A DNA stretch of 64,000 nt from an uncultured Solirubrobacterales bacterium (GTDB taxonomy: Bacteria > Actinomycetota > Thermoleophilia > Solirubrobacterales > JACPNS01): contig CAKZMQ010000011.1 in the NCBI GenBank assembly GCA_937128795.1, positions 1 to 64,000 of the forward strand, in the 5' to 3' direction. The notes below the pieces were generated by a model that ran no database searches, had not been told where the DNA came from, and saw only the letters and a list, made by a program, of their open reading frames with translations. Shown here one piece after another: positions 50,855 through 59,274 of the stretch. Position 1 is the stretch's first letter. The number at the start of each line of letters is the position of its first letter. Both the position numbers and the translations under genes were made by a program.

Positions 50855-50876
50855 AAAAAAGGCCCTCGCAGGGCCT
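50855..50876 (-). terminator. Rho-independent terminator upstream of fusA
   Basis: On the minus strand the 7-bp stem AGGCCCT/AGGGCCT with loop GCG is followed at once by six T (plus-strand A run 50855-50860). It ends transcription from the polysaccharide cluster or from the putative small RNA. A second stem GCCCAGCA/TGCTGGGC lies just before it at 50887-50907. Confidence 0.8.
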
Positions 50877-51105
50877 GTGTCGGGTCGCCCAGCAAATTCT
50901 GCTGGGCCCCGGCCCTACTTGTAAGTCCCGTTATGTGGTCGAATTGATCGTCATGAATGACATGGACCACCCGACTATGCCTACCTGAAAGCGAAGCTTT
51001 GAGGCTGGCTCCAGTCAGCGGCAGACTTCAGGATCGCACGCCGCAAAATGGGCGTTTGCTCCAGTGGCATGCAGGCATAAACCCGCAACCGCGAAGTCGG
51101 CGGCG

Positions 51106-51111
51106 ATGATA
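51106..51111 (-). promoter_or_regulatory. Candidate extended -10 upstream of fusA
   Basis: On the minus strand CCCGTGC is followed by TATCAT. It matches the layout before rpmJ (CCCGTGC-TAGTAT at 30258-30263). The -35 is poor. It lies 28 nt after the last glycosyltransferase stop. Confidence 0.45.
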
Positions 51112-51139
51112 GCACGGGGCCGGCGATCGAAAACGGCGA

Positions 51140-52315
51140 TCAGCGCCCAATTCGCCTGATTGCACGCAAAGGTGCGGTGATCCGCCAGCTGGGAGAGCGT
51201 CGGAGCGCGGTCAGGTCCGATTGCAGCCGCGCCACCTCGGCCTGCGACTTCTCCAATTCCCACTCCGCGTCTCCGCGGCGCAGCGATTCGTCGATCATCC
51301 GCTTCTTCGCGTTGAAGGCTTCGCTCTCGTGCCGCCAGGCGATTCGAACCAGTCGCTGCAGCTCGTAGGCGTCCGGTCGGACCGGCGGGCGCGAACCTTC
51401 AGCCAGCACTTCTTCGGCAGCTCTGACCAGCGCGGTCGTGTGCGTTGAGGCGCTGTGCATGTTCGCGGCAATCGCGGCGTTCGCCTCGCCCATCGAACTC
51501 GAGTATCCGGCCAGGTCCGCCGCCAGATCTTCCGCCGACGGATTGACTGCGTTGGCGGATCCCGCGAAGTTCACGTCGGAAAGGCGTTCGTACGTTTCTG
51601 GTGTGACCCAGCCGTCGGCACCGAACACGTCGTACACATAGGCCGCGCGGCCGCAGGCCATGGCCTCGACGATCACGCGACCCTTTCCGAACACGATGTC
51701 GGCGTCGTTGATCGCGTCCTGCGGGTGCATCGAAACGCCCTCGCCCCCGGAGCCCACGAGTCTGAATTCCAATCCCGCAAGTTCGCAGGCGCGCTCGGCG
51801 ACACGCAGTCTCTCGCCGTGTAGGTAGTTGCTCAGCGCGACGACGGTCCGCGCGCGCTGATTGATCGGTTTCTGAACGCGGAAGCGCGTCAGGTCGACCG
51901 GCTGCGTGAGCGAAAGCGTCTTTGGTTTTTCTGCCAGGCCGTCGATCCGACGAAAACTGCTCGGCCAAAGCGCGACGATCCGCGCACATGCGTCGGAGAT
52001 CTGCGGATTCACGTTGAAGTCGAAGTAGCTGCTGTGCCAAAAGAACATCTGCGGCACGTCCGGGCGTTTCTCGAGCATCGCATACGACATCGGCGCGTCG
52101 TGTGCAAAGAACATGTCGATCTCGTCCGGCAGGTCCTCGAAGCGATCCACCCACCGAATTGCGGATTCCTCGAGCATTTCGGTGCCCTGACCGAGCGCGG
52201 TGCTGATGTTCCAGACATCGTGTCCGTTGCGTTGAAGAATGTCGGAAATCGTCGCTACATAGGTGAGGATTCCGCCCGGTTTGGACAACGAGTCGATTCC
52301 ATGGACGATGCGCAC
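51140..52315 (-). CDS. Glycosyltransferase family 4-like (GT-B)
   Basis: Cytosolic GT-B transferase of 391 aa. The N-terminal MRIVHGIDSLSKPGGILTYV is an acceptor-side Rossmann start with GG. The C-terminal half has FGKGRVIVEAMACGRAAYVYD, corresponding to the nucleotide-sugar E-x7-E region. After about residue 330 it becomes helical and ends SPSWRITAPLRAIRRIGR, a tail shared with two methyltransferases of this cluster. GTG start. It is the last gene before the fusA leader. Confidence 0.82.
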   Translation of the reverse strand: MRIVHGIDSLSKPGGILTYVATISDILQRNGHDVWNISTALGQGTEMLEESAIRWVDRFEDLPDEIDMFFAHDAPMSYAMLEKRPDVPQMFFWHSSYFDFNVNPQISDACARIVALWPSSFRRIDGLAEKPKTLSLTQPVDLTRFRVQKPINQRARTVVALSNYLHGERLRVAERACELAGLEFRLVGSGGEGVSMHPQDAINDADIVFGKGRVIVEAMACGRAAYVYDVFGADGWVTPETYERLSDVNFAGSANAVNPSAEDLAADLAGYSSSMGEANAAIAANMHSASTHTTALVRAAEEVLAEGSRPPVRPDAYELQRLVRIAWRHESEAFNAKKRMIDESLRRGDAEWELEKSQAEVARLQSDLTALRRSPSWRITAPLRAIRRIGR

Positions 52316-52324
52316 GATTCGCGA

Positions 52325-53230
52325 TTATTCCATGTTGATCGGGACGAATTCAGCAGGCAGCGTCATCCAATCAGCCGGAACGCGGGATCCGGCACGCGTG
52401 TCGAGGCTCCTCAACCAGCGTGAAGGGGCGATCACGACGGACTTTGCTGTGGCACCAAGCCATGCGCCCCACCAACTGAAACTGCTGTTGCTGATGATCG
52501 CGTGGTCGCATGCCGAGATCAGATGCAGTTCCTCAGCGTCGGTCAAACCTTCGGACATGATCGCCACCTCACCCGGGAGATCGACGCGAGACCGACACCA
52601 ATCGGGATCGTCGCTGAACACACGGAACTTGCCAACGTTGGTGCGCGCGACAAGTTCGTTTGCCGCGTCCCGGTAGTAGTTCGGCTCGAGCAAACCGATC
52701 ACGCGTTGAACGGCGGTGTCTTCTGCATAGTCCCCGCGCCGAACGTGCACTGCAGCGCTCTTTTCGGCACGGATCCGCCGCCTCAACTCGGTGTACGCGG
52801 CGCTCGGCGCGCGCAACTCGAAATGTGCGCGCACCTCCTCCGACGCAGCATCGAAATACCCGTCAGACTGCCAATACCCGACCAAATAACTGTTGGCGGC
52901 CGCCTCCGACAGTTCGTCGCCGAACGTTTCGTCTCGCTGAACTACGACCGCGGCGCCGAATCGCGTCTTCGCGTACGTGGCGAGCGACCGGGGATCTGAA
53001 TACTGCAGTGGCTCGTCGTCGGCGGCGTGCAGTAGGTCGGCGTCGATCGCGAACTGATCCAGTGCGAACTGACGTTTTTCGTCTCTGTCGAGCGCCGTCA
53101 GGTCCAGCCGCAATCGCGTACCGGTGCGCCGCGCAACGGACAACCCCGCCGCGTACTGGAACATCTGATTGCCGAGGCCGCCGCGCAGCAGGACATTGGT
53201 GTAGCCGGGTCTCTGCGTAAAGAGGCGCAT
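52325..53230 (-). CDS. Alpha-1,2-fucosyltransferase-like (GT11)
   Basis: GT11 enzyme of 301 aa from MRLFTQRPGYTNVLLRGGLG. The family motifs are present: GGLGNQMFQYAAGLSVARR, AAVHVRRGDYAED (HxRRxD motif) and the C-terminal AIISNSSFSWWGAWLG. GT11 members add fucose (or a similar deoxysugar) to galactose in surface glycans. I trimmed a long upstream frame that overlaps the permease gene. Its start is 23 nt after the permease stop. Confidence 0.87.
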   Translation of the reverse strand: MRLFTQRPGYTNVLLRGGLGNQMFQYAAGLSVARRTGTRLRLDLTALDRDEKRQFALDQFAIDADLLHAADDEPLQYSDPRSLATYAKTRFGAAVVVQRDETFGDELSEAAANSYLVGYWQSDGYFDAASEEVRAHFELRAPSAAYTELRRRIRAEKSAAVHVRRGDYAEDTAVQRVIGLLEPNYYRDAANELVARTNVGKFRVFSDDPDWCRSRVDLPGEVAIMSEGLTDAEELHLISACDHAIISNSSFSWWGAWLGATAKSVVIAPSRWLRSLDTRAGSRVPADWMTLPAEFVPINME

Positions 53231-53253
53231 CGACGAAGCCCGGCGGAGCGCGG

Positions 53254-54168
53254 CTAAAGCTCCTCGGCCAAATTTGGCGCCAAGCGGCGCATAGAAAAGA
53301 ATCCGAACAATGCCATCAATACGACGATCCCCATCGGGATCGCCAGGTAGAGCCATCCGCCGAGCGCATCGACCGCGCTTGGCGACGCCGGATCGATCGC
53401 GGAATGACGCATCTGCTGCAGGATCGTTGCGAGCGGATTGCACATCATCACCTGTGCAAGCGTTGCGCTCTTCTCTTGTACGAACTCGATCGTGTAGATG
53501 ACCGGTGTCGCGTAGAAGAGCACCTGCGCGATCACCTCCCAAATCGGCTTGACGTCTCGAAAACGGACGTATAGAGAAGACAGCGCCAGGCTCGCAGACG
53601 CGGCTGCGATGTACAGCAGCACCAGCAGCGGTCCGATTTGGACCCATCGCCACGTCGGCGTGACGCCGCTGGCCAGAGCGAAGGACAGAACCACCAGGTA
53701 GTTGAGCATCAAGGTCAAGAAGACCGATGTGACGGTCGAGATTGGCACGGAAACGATCGGAAAACTGATCTTGCGGATCAACCCTTCACGTTCGACGACC
53801 GAGGTGATGGCACCGACGGTCGATTCCGAGAAAAATCCGAACAGCACGATGCCCGAGAGCAGCACCACGGGGTAGTACGGCACGCCGCCGCCGATCCGAA
53901 TCACCTCGGTGAACACGAAATAGAGGACGGCGAACATCATCAGCGGCTTCATCAGCTGCCAGGCATAGCCGAGCACCGAGCCAAAGAATTTGAGCTTGAA
54001 CTCGAGGTAGGCGAGCATCCACGTGAGCGTGAGGAACCGCCGAAAGTCGCCGCTCATCGCGCGCGGACCGACTACGCGTACCGGCATGCGGACGGCGAGT
54101 TCGCTGTACTCCTCGCGGCCGAGATCGCGTGCAACCGGACGGCTCATCTCTTTGGCCGCGCCAATCAC
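53254..54168 (-). CDS. ABC-2 type polysaccharide export permease (Wzm/TagG-like)
   Basis: Membrane subunit of 304 aa with about six hydrophobic segments, including FFGSVLGYAWQLMKPLMMFA near the N-terminus and VLFYATPVIYTIEFV near the C-terminus. The order YLEFKLKFFGSVLGYAW is a hallmark of O-antigen/teichoic-acid exporters. Its GTG overlaps the ATPase stop (GTGA), so the two subunits are translated together. It would export an undecaprenyl-linked glycan made by the surrounding enzymes. Confidence 0.9.
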   Translation of the reverse strand: MIGAAKEMSRPVARDLGREEYSELAVRMPVRVVGPRAMSGDFRRFLTLTWMLAYLEFKLKFFGSVLGYAWQLMKPLMMFAVLYFVFTEVIRIGGGVPYYPVVLLSGIVLFGFFSESTVGAITSVVEREGLIRKISFPIVSVPISTVTSVFLTLMLNYLVVLSFALASGVTPTWRWVQIGPLLVLLYIAAASASLALSSLYVRFRDVKPIWEVIAQVLFYATPVIYTIEFVQEKSATLAQVMMCNPLATILQQMRHSAIDPASPSAVDALGGWLYLAIPMGIVVLMALFGFFSMRRLAPNLAEEL

Positions 54169-55439
54169 TGCGGTTCTCCGGCGTTCGCAGTTGGCACGGC
54201 CTTCTCAACGTGCCAGTCGGTGGGCAGCACGACGGTCGCGCCGGACACTGCGCTGCCTTCGACATCAACGCTGACCGCGTCGGTGCGGCGGAAGTAGCGG
54301 CTGTAGCTCGCATCGGGTCCCGAGCTGATCGAGACGCTGTAGTGACCGGCCGCAAAGATGCAGTCGAACTCGGCGACGTAGTGAGCGGTCTCGCCGGTCG
54401 CGAAATCGCCGCTCGGCGCGGGCCCGGGCCCGTACGCGTTCGGCTGAGTGGAAGACACCATCAACAAGCGGTCGTTCTCATCGCGAAACTGGATGTCGAC
54501 CCACGGATCGGTCACCGGCTGCTCAAAGGTGACTTCGGCGTGCACGGCAAGGCGCTCGCCCTGGTTCAAGGAATCCACCCGTTGGCCGGAGCTGTCAGCC
54601 ACCCAGCAGTCGCTCAGCGTTGCCTTGCCAACGGCCGAGTCGAAGGTCATCGCGTCGCTGTCGGGGGCGACAAAGTTGAGTTCGAGATAGCGTTCACTGA
54701 TCTCTTCTGCATCGCCAATCGCAACCACGCGACCGCGATCGAGCAGCACCGCGCGGTCACAGAACCGACGCACTGCGTCCATCCCGTGGGTGACGAAGAC
54801 GATCGTCTTGCCTTCGTCGCGCATGCGATTGAACTGGTCGAAGCATTTCTGTTGAAACGCTGCATCGCCGACGGCGAGCACTTCGTCGATCAGCAGGATG
54901 TCGGCATCGACCTGCAGCATCACGCTGAAGGCGAGCCGCACGTACATGCCCGATGAATAGTTCTTCAATTTGAGATTTTCGAATTCCCACAGCTCCGCGA
55001 AATCCATCACTTCCTCAAAGCTCGAACGAGCGGCCTCGGTGTCGAGCCCGAGCAGCGTGGCGTTGAGCAGGACGTTGTCGAACGCCGGAAGTTCGGGGTT
55101 GAATCCGACGCCGAGTTCAATGAACGACGTCAGAGTGCCGTCGTGGTAGATCTCGCCAGAGTCTGCGGAATAGATGCCTGCGATGCACTTGAGTAGCGTG
55201 CTCTTGCCCGAGCCATTGCGACCGACGAGTCCGAAGAATTCGCCCTTTTCGACGTGAAACGCCACGTCGTCGAGCGCAGTGAAGCTATTGCGTTCGCGGC
55301 TGCGGATCGGATGCAGTGCCCGCTCCTTGAGCGTCTGGACGCGGTCTGCAGGCAGCGAGAAATGCTTCGACACGCCGTCAACGAGTACTGCCGGCAGTTC
55401 GTCAGCCGCGATCGGCTGAGGTTGGTCCACGCTAGGCAT
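54165..55439 (-). CDS. ABC polysaccharide export ATPase with C-terminal glycan-binding domain (Wzt-like)
   Basis: ATPase of 424 aa. Walker A is GLVGRNGSGKSTLLKC (about 76-91), the signature is NYSSGMYVRLAFSV, Walker B is ADILLIDEVLAVGD, and the H-loop is IVFVTHGMDAV. Residues about 265-424 form an extra beta-rich domain (VDIQFRDENDRLLMVSS), like the Wzt C-terminal domain that recognises the capped end of the glycan. The neighbouring methyltransferases could supply such a cap (inference). Confidence 0.92.
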   Translation of the reverse strand: MPSVDQPQPIAADELPAVLVDGVSKHFSLPADRVQTLKERALHPIRSRERNSFTALDDVAFHVEKGEFFGLVGRNGSGKSTLLKCIAGIYSADSGEIYHDGTLTSFIELGVGFNPELPAFDNVLLNATLLGLDTEAARSSFEEVMDFAELWEFENLKLKNYSSGMYVRLAFSVMLQVDADILLIDEVLAVGDAAFQQKCFDQFNRMRDEGKTIVFVTHGMDAVRRFCDRAVLLDRGRVVAIGDAEEISERYLELNFVAPDSDAMTFDSAVGKATLSDCWVADSSGQRVDSLNQGERLAVHAEVTFEQPVTDPWVDIQFRDENDRLLMVSSTQPNAYGPGPAPSGDFATGETAHYVAEFDCIFAAGHYSVSISSGPDASYSRYFRRTDAVSVDVEGSAVSGATVVLPTDWHVEKAVPTANAGEPQ

Positions 55440-55475
55440 GGCGGAAGCGTAACGTGGCCTGCGTCTTCGGCGAAA

Positions 55476-56468
55476 TCAAGTCCCGCTACGGCGGGTAGCC
55501 CCTTTGATTGCCCGCAGAGGTCGTGTGACGCGCCAGCTGAACGATGAATGGGTCCCTTCAAGCGCTTCGTATAACGCGGTGACCTCTTCGTCTCGATATT
55601 TGATGGCGTCGGCTTCATTTCGACGTAGCTCGCTCGCTGCTGCCGAACCGCGCTTCGTCGAGAGATCCGATTCCGAGTAGGTCAGTTCGCGGCCGAGCCG
55701 TGCATTCTCGTGCCAAAGCCGTCGGTTCGCGACCTCCAGCACCCGCATGTATCGACTGTGCTGTGGTGCCGCCAGGAAAGCCATACGCGCGCTCAGTGTG
55801 CTGGCGAAACCTGGACAATTGAACACTCCGATGAAGTGGTGGGCAGAGTTCGCGTGTGCGTTGCCGACAAGTACCACGCGTTCATCCTCAGGCTGTTCAA
55901 CTTCCGGCCCCAACATCATCGAGCCTTCTGCAGGATGCTGCTCGATGAGCTCGTGATCACCGATCGCATCAAACAGGGTCTGCGCCGCCCGCAGATCGAA
56001 ATCCGTCGCGTGAAACTTGTTTTCCTCGCCGTAGTATTTGCTGTTCGGAACGGACAGCACCAATGTGCATCCCGCGTCGGCAAACTTGGAGAGCCGCGCC
56101 GCGGCGGATTCCAGTTGATCGAGGTGCTCGAGTACCTCGATCGCGACGATCGCGTCGTACTCGTCGAGCGACACGGTCTCCAGATGTTCGACCGCGTCAA
56201 CTTGTTGGACGTCGCAATCCGAGAACCCCGCGAGCGATCGTCGCGCCTCTTCGATCGCCTCCGCGTTGTTGTCGATCGCCGTAACGTCCAATCCAGCTTC
56301 GGCGAGCATCGTCGCGCCGTAGCCGCTTCCGCAGCCAAGATCAAGAACTCGTCTGACGTCTGACTTCCCAAACACCTCCCGCGCAAGCTCATATCGGTGA
56401 ACGTGTTCTGTGGCGATCGGAGACACCACTGACACGTCTTGGAGTGACAGATGTTCTAGCTCGTCCAT
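55476..56468 (-). CDS. Class I SAM-dependent methyltransferase
   Basis: Methyltransferase of 330 aa. Motif I is VLDLGCGSGYGATMLAEAG (about 40-58), with VTAIDNNAEAIEEA (acidic motif II) and YDAIVAIEVLEHLDQLE, as in UbiG/glycan O-methyltransferases. A helical C-terminus ends SFSWRVTRPLRAIKGATRR, matching the tail of the nearby glycosyltransferase. The ATG start overlaps the previous gene by 13 nt. It probably modifies or caps the glycan. Confidence 0.85.
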   Translation of the reverse strand: MDELEHLSLQDVSVVSPIATEHVHRYELAREVFGKSDVRRVLDLGCGSGYGATMLAEAGLDVTAIDNNAEAIEEARRSLAGFSDCDVQQVDAVEHLETVSLDEYDAIVAIEVLEHLDQLESAAARLSKFADAGCTLVLSVPNSKYYGEENKFHATDFDLRAAQTLFDAIGDHELIEQHPAEGSMMLGPEVEQPEDERVVLVGNAHANSAHHFIGVFNCPGFASTLSARMAFLAAPQHSRYMRVLEVANRRLWHENARLGRELTYSESDLSTKRGSAAASELRRNEADAIKYRDEEVTALYEALEGTHSSFSWRVTRPLRAIKGATRRSGT

Positions 56469-58393
56469 TGCATCTCCTCGTCGAGTACAAGTGCGTTCAT
56501 TTCACTTTCGATTCGGTCGAGATTTGGAACTCCATCCGCCTTGAGCATCGATCCTTCACGGACTCGGTACCGAAACAGTCGCTCTGGGATGACCTCACCG
56601 AACCATCCACTTTTGTGTAGCTGCCGGTACAGGAACCAATCTTCGAAGCTCACGAGTTCTTCGCTGTACCGGAAACCATGTTCAAACACGTCCCGCCGGA
56701 TCGCAGCAACCGCATCACCCGCGATGTTGCCACGTTCGACGCCAGGCGAATAGTTGCCCATCGCGTGATAGCCGCGTCCGCCGCCCAGCGGAATGCCGTC
56801 GTCATCCACGTAGGTGGACCACGACGAGACGAACGCCAGTTCCGGGTCGGCGATCAATGTGTCCACCGCGCGCTCGACGAAAGTCGGTTCGAGCATGTTG
56901 TCTGCATCGAGCGGGACGATGAATTCGCCACGAGCCTGGCTCGCTCCGAAGTTGCGGGCGCTACCCAAGCCGCCGTTCGCCTTGGTCAGAACGCTTGCCC
57001 CAAATTCGGTGCACAGCGCATGTAGGTCGAAGTCTTCATCACTGAAACTTCCGTCGTTGATGACCAGCGCTTCCAGCGGCCTATGCGTCTGCGCATTGAT
57101 TGAAGCCAGCGTGTCAGGGAGAAACTGACGGAGCTTGAAGTAGGGAACGATGACGCTGACAAGCGGGCGATTTGCCCGGCCTCCGCGCCGGGCGACAGAT
57201 CGCCGTTCCGGGGGCTGCACTAGCTCGGAGTAGCCACGCTCCACTTCGATTGGGTCGGCGAGTTCTCTAAAACGCTCCAATGGAAGCTGGTCGTCGGCCA
57301 TTTCGCGCAGCCGAGCAGTGTTCTCAACTGCCCGTTCGACAAGATCCACCAAATCGTCTCGCGTATTGCTGTGCGCGAGCATGCCGGACTGTCCGTCGAC
57401 CACCATTTCCGACAGGCCACCGACCGGCGATGCGAGGACGGGTCGATTGTGGGCGAAGGCCTCAAGCGCAGTGTTGGGCCAGCACTCCCAGATCGACGGC
57501 ACGATCACGGCGTCGTGTTGCTCGATGAGTTCGCCGATCTCGTCATGTGGCACACGGCCGCGAATCTCGATCCGCGGGTCGGACGCAGCCGCGCGTTCGA
57601 CCATCGATCGCATCGAAACATCCACCGGCCCAGTGTTCGTGTCTCCGCCGACCAGCGTAAGGTGCCAGTCGTCGATCGGTGATCCTGCGAGCCCGTCGAC
57701 CAAGGAGTACACGCCCTTGCGCCGCTCAAGTCGGCCGATGTAGAGGATCTTTAGACCTTCGGTGCTCAATGCAGGCGTGGGAGACCCCGGGAATCCCGTC
57801 GGATGGCGCACAAGCAACGGCGGCGCGACTCGCGATGCGCCGTAGTAGCGGGCGTACGTACTCGCAATGTCTCCCCCTGCATGCACGAAGTTGTCGGCGC
57901 GGGCAAGCGCATATCGCTCCAGGTCGTGCACTGAGGTCGACTCGAAGGAATCATCCAGCGATCCATCGAGGACCGCGCACAACTCGGCCGTCGTGTACGC
58001 GCGCACGCCGATACGAGTGGCGCGGAGCACCTTCGCGTTCGTACGTTTGGCCTGCACGGTGACTGCGCCCTCGCCAAGATAGTCCGGGAACTCGATGTAG
58101 TCGATCGGATGCCGGGCGGCCGATGAAGCGATGTAGCTCCAAACTGCGGCAGACCAAGAATGCGGTTCGGAGAAATAGTCATCGCAGTTGCCGTGCACTT
58201 CGTATTCGAGCGGGACGGCCTCCACATCAGTGCCGCCAAACGCATCATTCAGAAGGGCTCGTGACCCGGACGGAGCAATCACCGTGACATCGTTTCGACT
58301 GGCAAGCAGCCTCGCCTGCGCGGTCACGTAGGCGCCGATGCCACCGCCAGACGCAACGTCGATCGACCTCGAAACAAAAACTATTCGCGCCAC
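56456..58393 (-). CDS. Bifunctional glycosyltransferase, GT4-GT2 fusion
   Basis: About 645 aa with two catalytic modules. The N-terminal GT-B half has IVFVSRSIDVASGGGIGAYV, KILYIGRLERRKGVYSLVDG and VPSIWECWPNTALEAFAHNR (E-x7-E). The C-terminal GT-A half starts at about residue 420 (PLVSVIVPYFKLRQFLPDTL) and has VPLDADNMLEP (DxD) and FEDWFLYRQLHKSGW (ED motif). I chose the GTG at 58393; a TTG at 58414 is possible. It could add two successive sugars. Confidence 0.85.
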   Translation of the reverse strand: MARIVFVSRSIDVASGGGIGAYVTAQARLLASRNDVTVIAPSGSRALLNDAFGGTDVEAVPLEYEVHGNCDDYFSEPHSWSAAVWSYIASSAARHPIDYIEFPDYLGEGAVTVQAKRTNAKVLRATRIGVRAYTTAELCAVLDGSLDDSFESTSVHDLERYALARADNFVHAGGDIASTYARYYGASRVAPPLLVRHPTGFPGSPTPALSTEGLKILYIGRLERRKGVYSLVDGLAGSPIDDWHLTLVGGDTNTGPVDVSMRSMVERAAASDPRIEIRGRVPHDEIGELIEQHDAVIVPSIWECWPNTALEAFAHNRPVLASPVGGLSEMVVDGQSGMLAHSNTRDDLVDLVERAVENTARLREMADDQLPLERFRELADPIEVERGYSELVQPPERRSVARRGGRANRPLVSVIVPYFKLRQFLPDTLASINAQTHRPLEALVINDGSFSDEDFDLHALCTEFGASVLTKANGGLGSARNFGASQARGEFIVPLDADNMLEPTFVERAVDTLIADPELAFVSSWSTYVDDDGIPLGGGRGYHAMGNYSPGVERGNIAGDAVAAIRRDVFEHGFRYSEELVSFEDWFLYRQLHKSGWFGEVIPERLFRYRVREGSMLKADGVPNLDRIESEMNALVLDEEMQWTS

Positions 58394-58403
58394 GCCGACC
58401 CGA

Positions 58404-59174
58404 TCAGCCGGCAAACAGTTGCTTGACGTTTCTCAGCGGCGCCGTCCAACGCCAACTTTTCGAGAGCCGAATTGCGTCTAGTTGCTCCTGCAAACCATCG
58501 CCCGGTTGGACAGAGTTGGAGTCGATCGAATTTTGCAGAATTTCGTGGACGTCGCGATATTTTGTGCCGAGGCTGACGCCATCCCCCGCTTCGCCGATCA
58601 GCGCCACCCCGAGCCCACCCCAGAGCTCGGGTACTTCACCCGATCCACCGAAGACCCCGCCGGGTATGAAATCCAGAGAAAATGTCCGCACTTTTTCGAA
58701 GGAGTCTGGGTCGGCGTTCTGAATCCCACTTCGAACCCAAGGATTCATCGTGTCGTGGAGAACAATCAGCGTGCTGCGGACGGCATCTGATTCGAGCACG
58801 GTCGTCAGATCACGGCAGACCCCCTCTGTCGAGTGGTCGCCGTCAATGAGTATGAAGTCGATGTTGCGCCCGTCAGCCGCGAACGAATCGAGCAACGGCT
58901 TGAGAACCGAGTGGCTGTCGCCAGTGTGAATGTGCACGCCGGGCAGATCGCGAACCCACGATTGAGGTTCGACCAGATCAAGTGAGTGCGTCTCGGTCGC
59001 ATGCTCGGCGATTCGCGCCAGTGACCCGCCTTCAGCCGTGCCGATCTCAAGGGCAAGCCGCGGCTCGACCATCTGTAGAAGCGTTTCGAACGCGACTCGC
59101 TCGCCGGGCGTCATCTGCCACGGGCCTCCGATCAGCGCACTGAACTTATTTGTCACCGGTTTTGTGGTGCTCAT
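58404..59174 (-). CDS. CmcI-like SAM-dependent methyltransferase
   Basis: 256 aa from MSTTKPVTNKF. Rossmann motif I is LALEIGTAEGGSLARIAEHA, followed by FILIDGDHSTEGVCRDL and TLIVLHDTMNPWVRSGI, as in the cephalosporin-hydroxylase/rhamnosyl O-methyltransferase family. Its C-terminus ends LSKSWRWTAPLRNVKQLF, the tail shared in this cluster. It is the first gene of the insertion, 100 nt after rpsG. Probably a glycan O-methyltransferase. Confidence 0.78.
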   Translation of the reverse strand: MSTTKPVTNKFSALIGGPWQMTPGERVAFETLLQMVEPRLALEIGTAEGGSLARIAEHATETHSLDLVEPQSWVRDLPGVHIHTGDSHSVLKPLLDSFAADGRNIDFILIDGDHSTEGVCRDLTTVLESDAVRSTLIVLHDTMNPWVRSGIQNADPDSFEKVRTFSLDFIPGGVFGGSGEVPELWGGLGVALIGEAGDGVSLGTKYRDVHEILQNSIDSNSVQPGDGLQEQLDAIRLSKSWRWTAPLRNVKQLFAG

Positions 59175-59274
59175 TGTGAGCGGTGATCGTACCCGATCGG
59201 ATCCATACCTGCCACTACCCAAACAGACTTACCGCTAAACAGCGAGTCTGTAGCCGTGCGGAAATGGACGCTAC

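Larger units (their letters stand above)
50683..51139 (-). other. Structured leader or small-RNA interval upstream of fusA
   Basis: No protein gene is supported. On the minus strand it runs from an extended -10 (51106-51111) through several nested inverted repeats (CCTGAA/TTCAGG, GTGGTC/GACCAC, GCCCAGCA/TGCTGGGC) to a strong intrinsic terminator (50855-50876), then another inverted repeat (50819-50853) and the fusA start. It fits either a small RNA of about 250 nt or a long attenuated leader. It has no tRNA-like end, so tmRNA is not supported. Confidence 0.5.

Noticed and set aside
50855..51111. tmRNA upstream of fusA
   Set aside because: A short stretch translates as ANAHFAAC, recalling a tag start, but there is no stop after it, no paired tRNA-like ends, no T-arm and no 3' CCA context.
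52325..53653. 442-aa version of the GT11 protein
   Set aside because: The first 141 residues are Arg-rich, overlap the permease gene in another frame and lack homology. MRLFTQRPGY at 53230 is the natural start.
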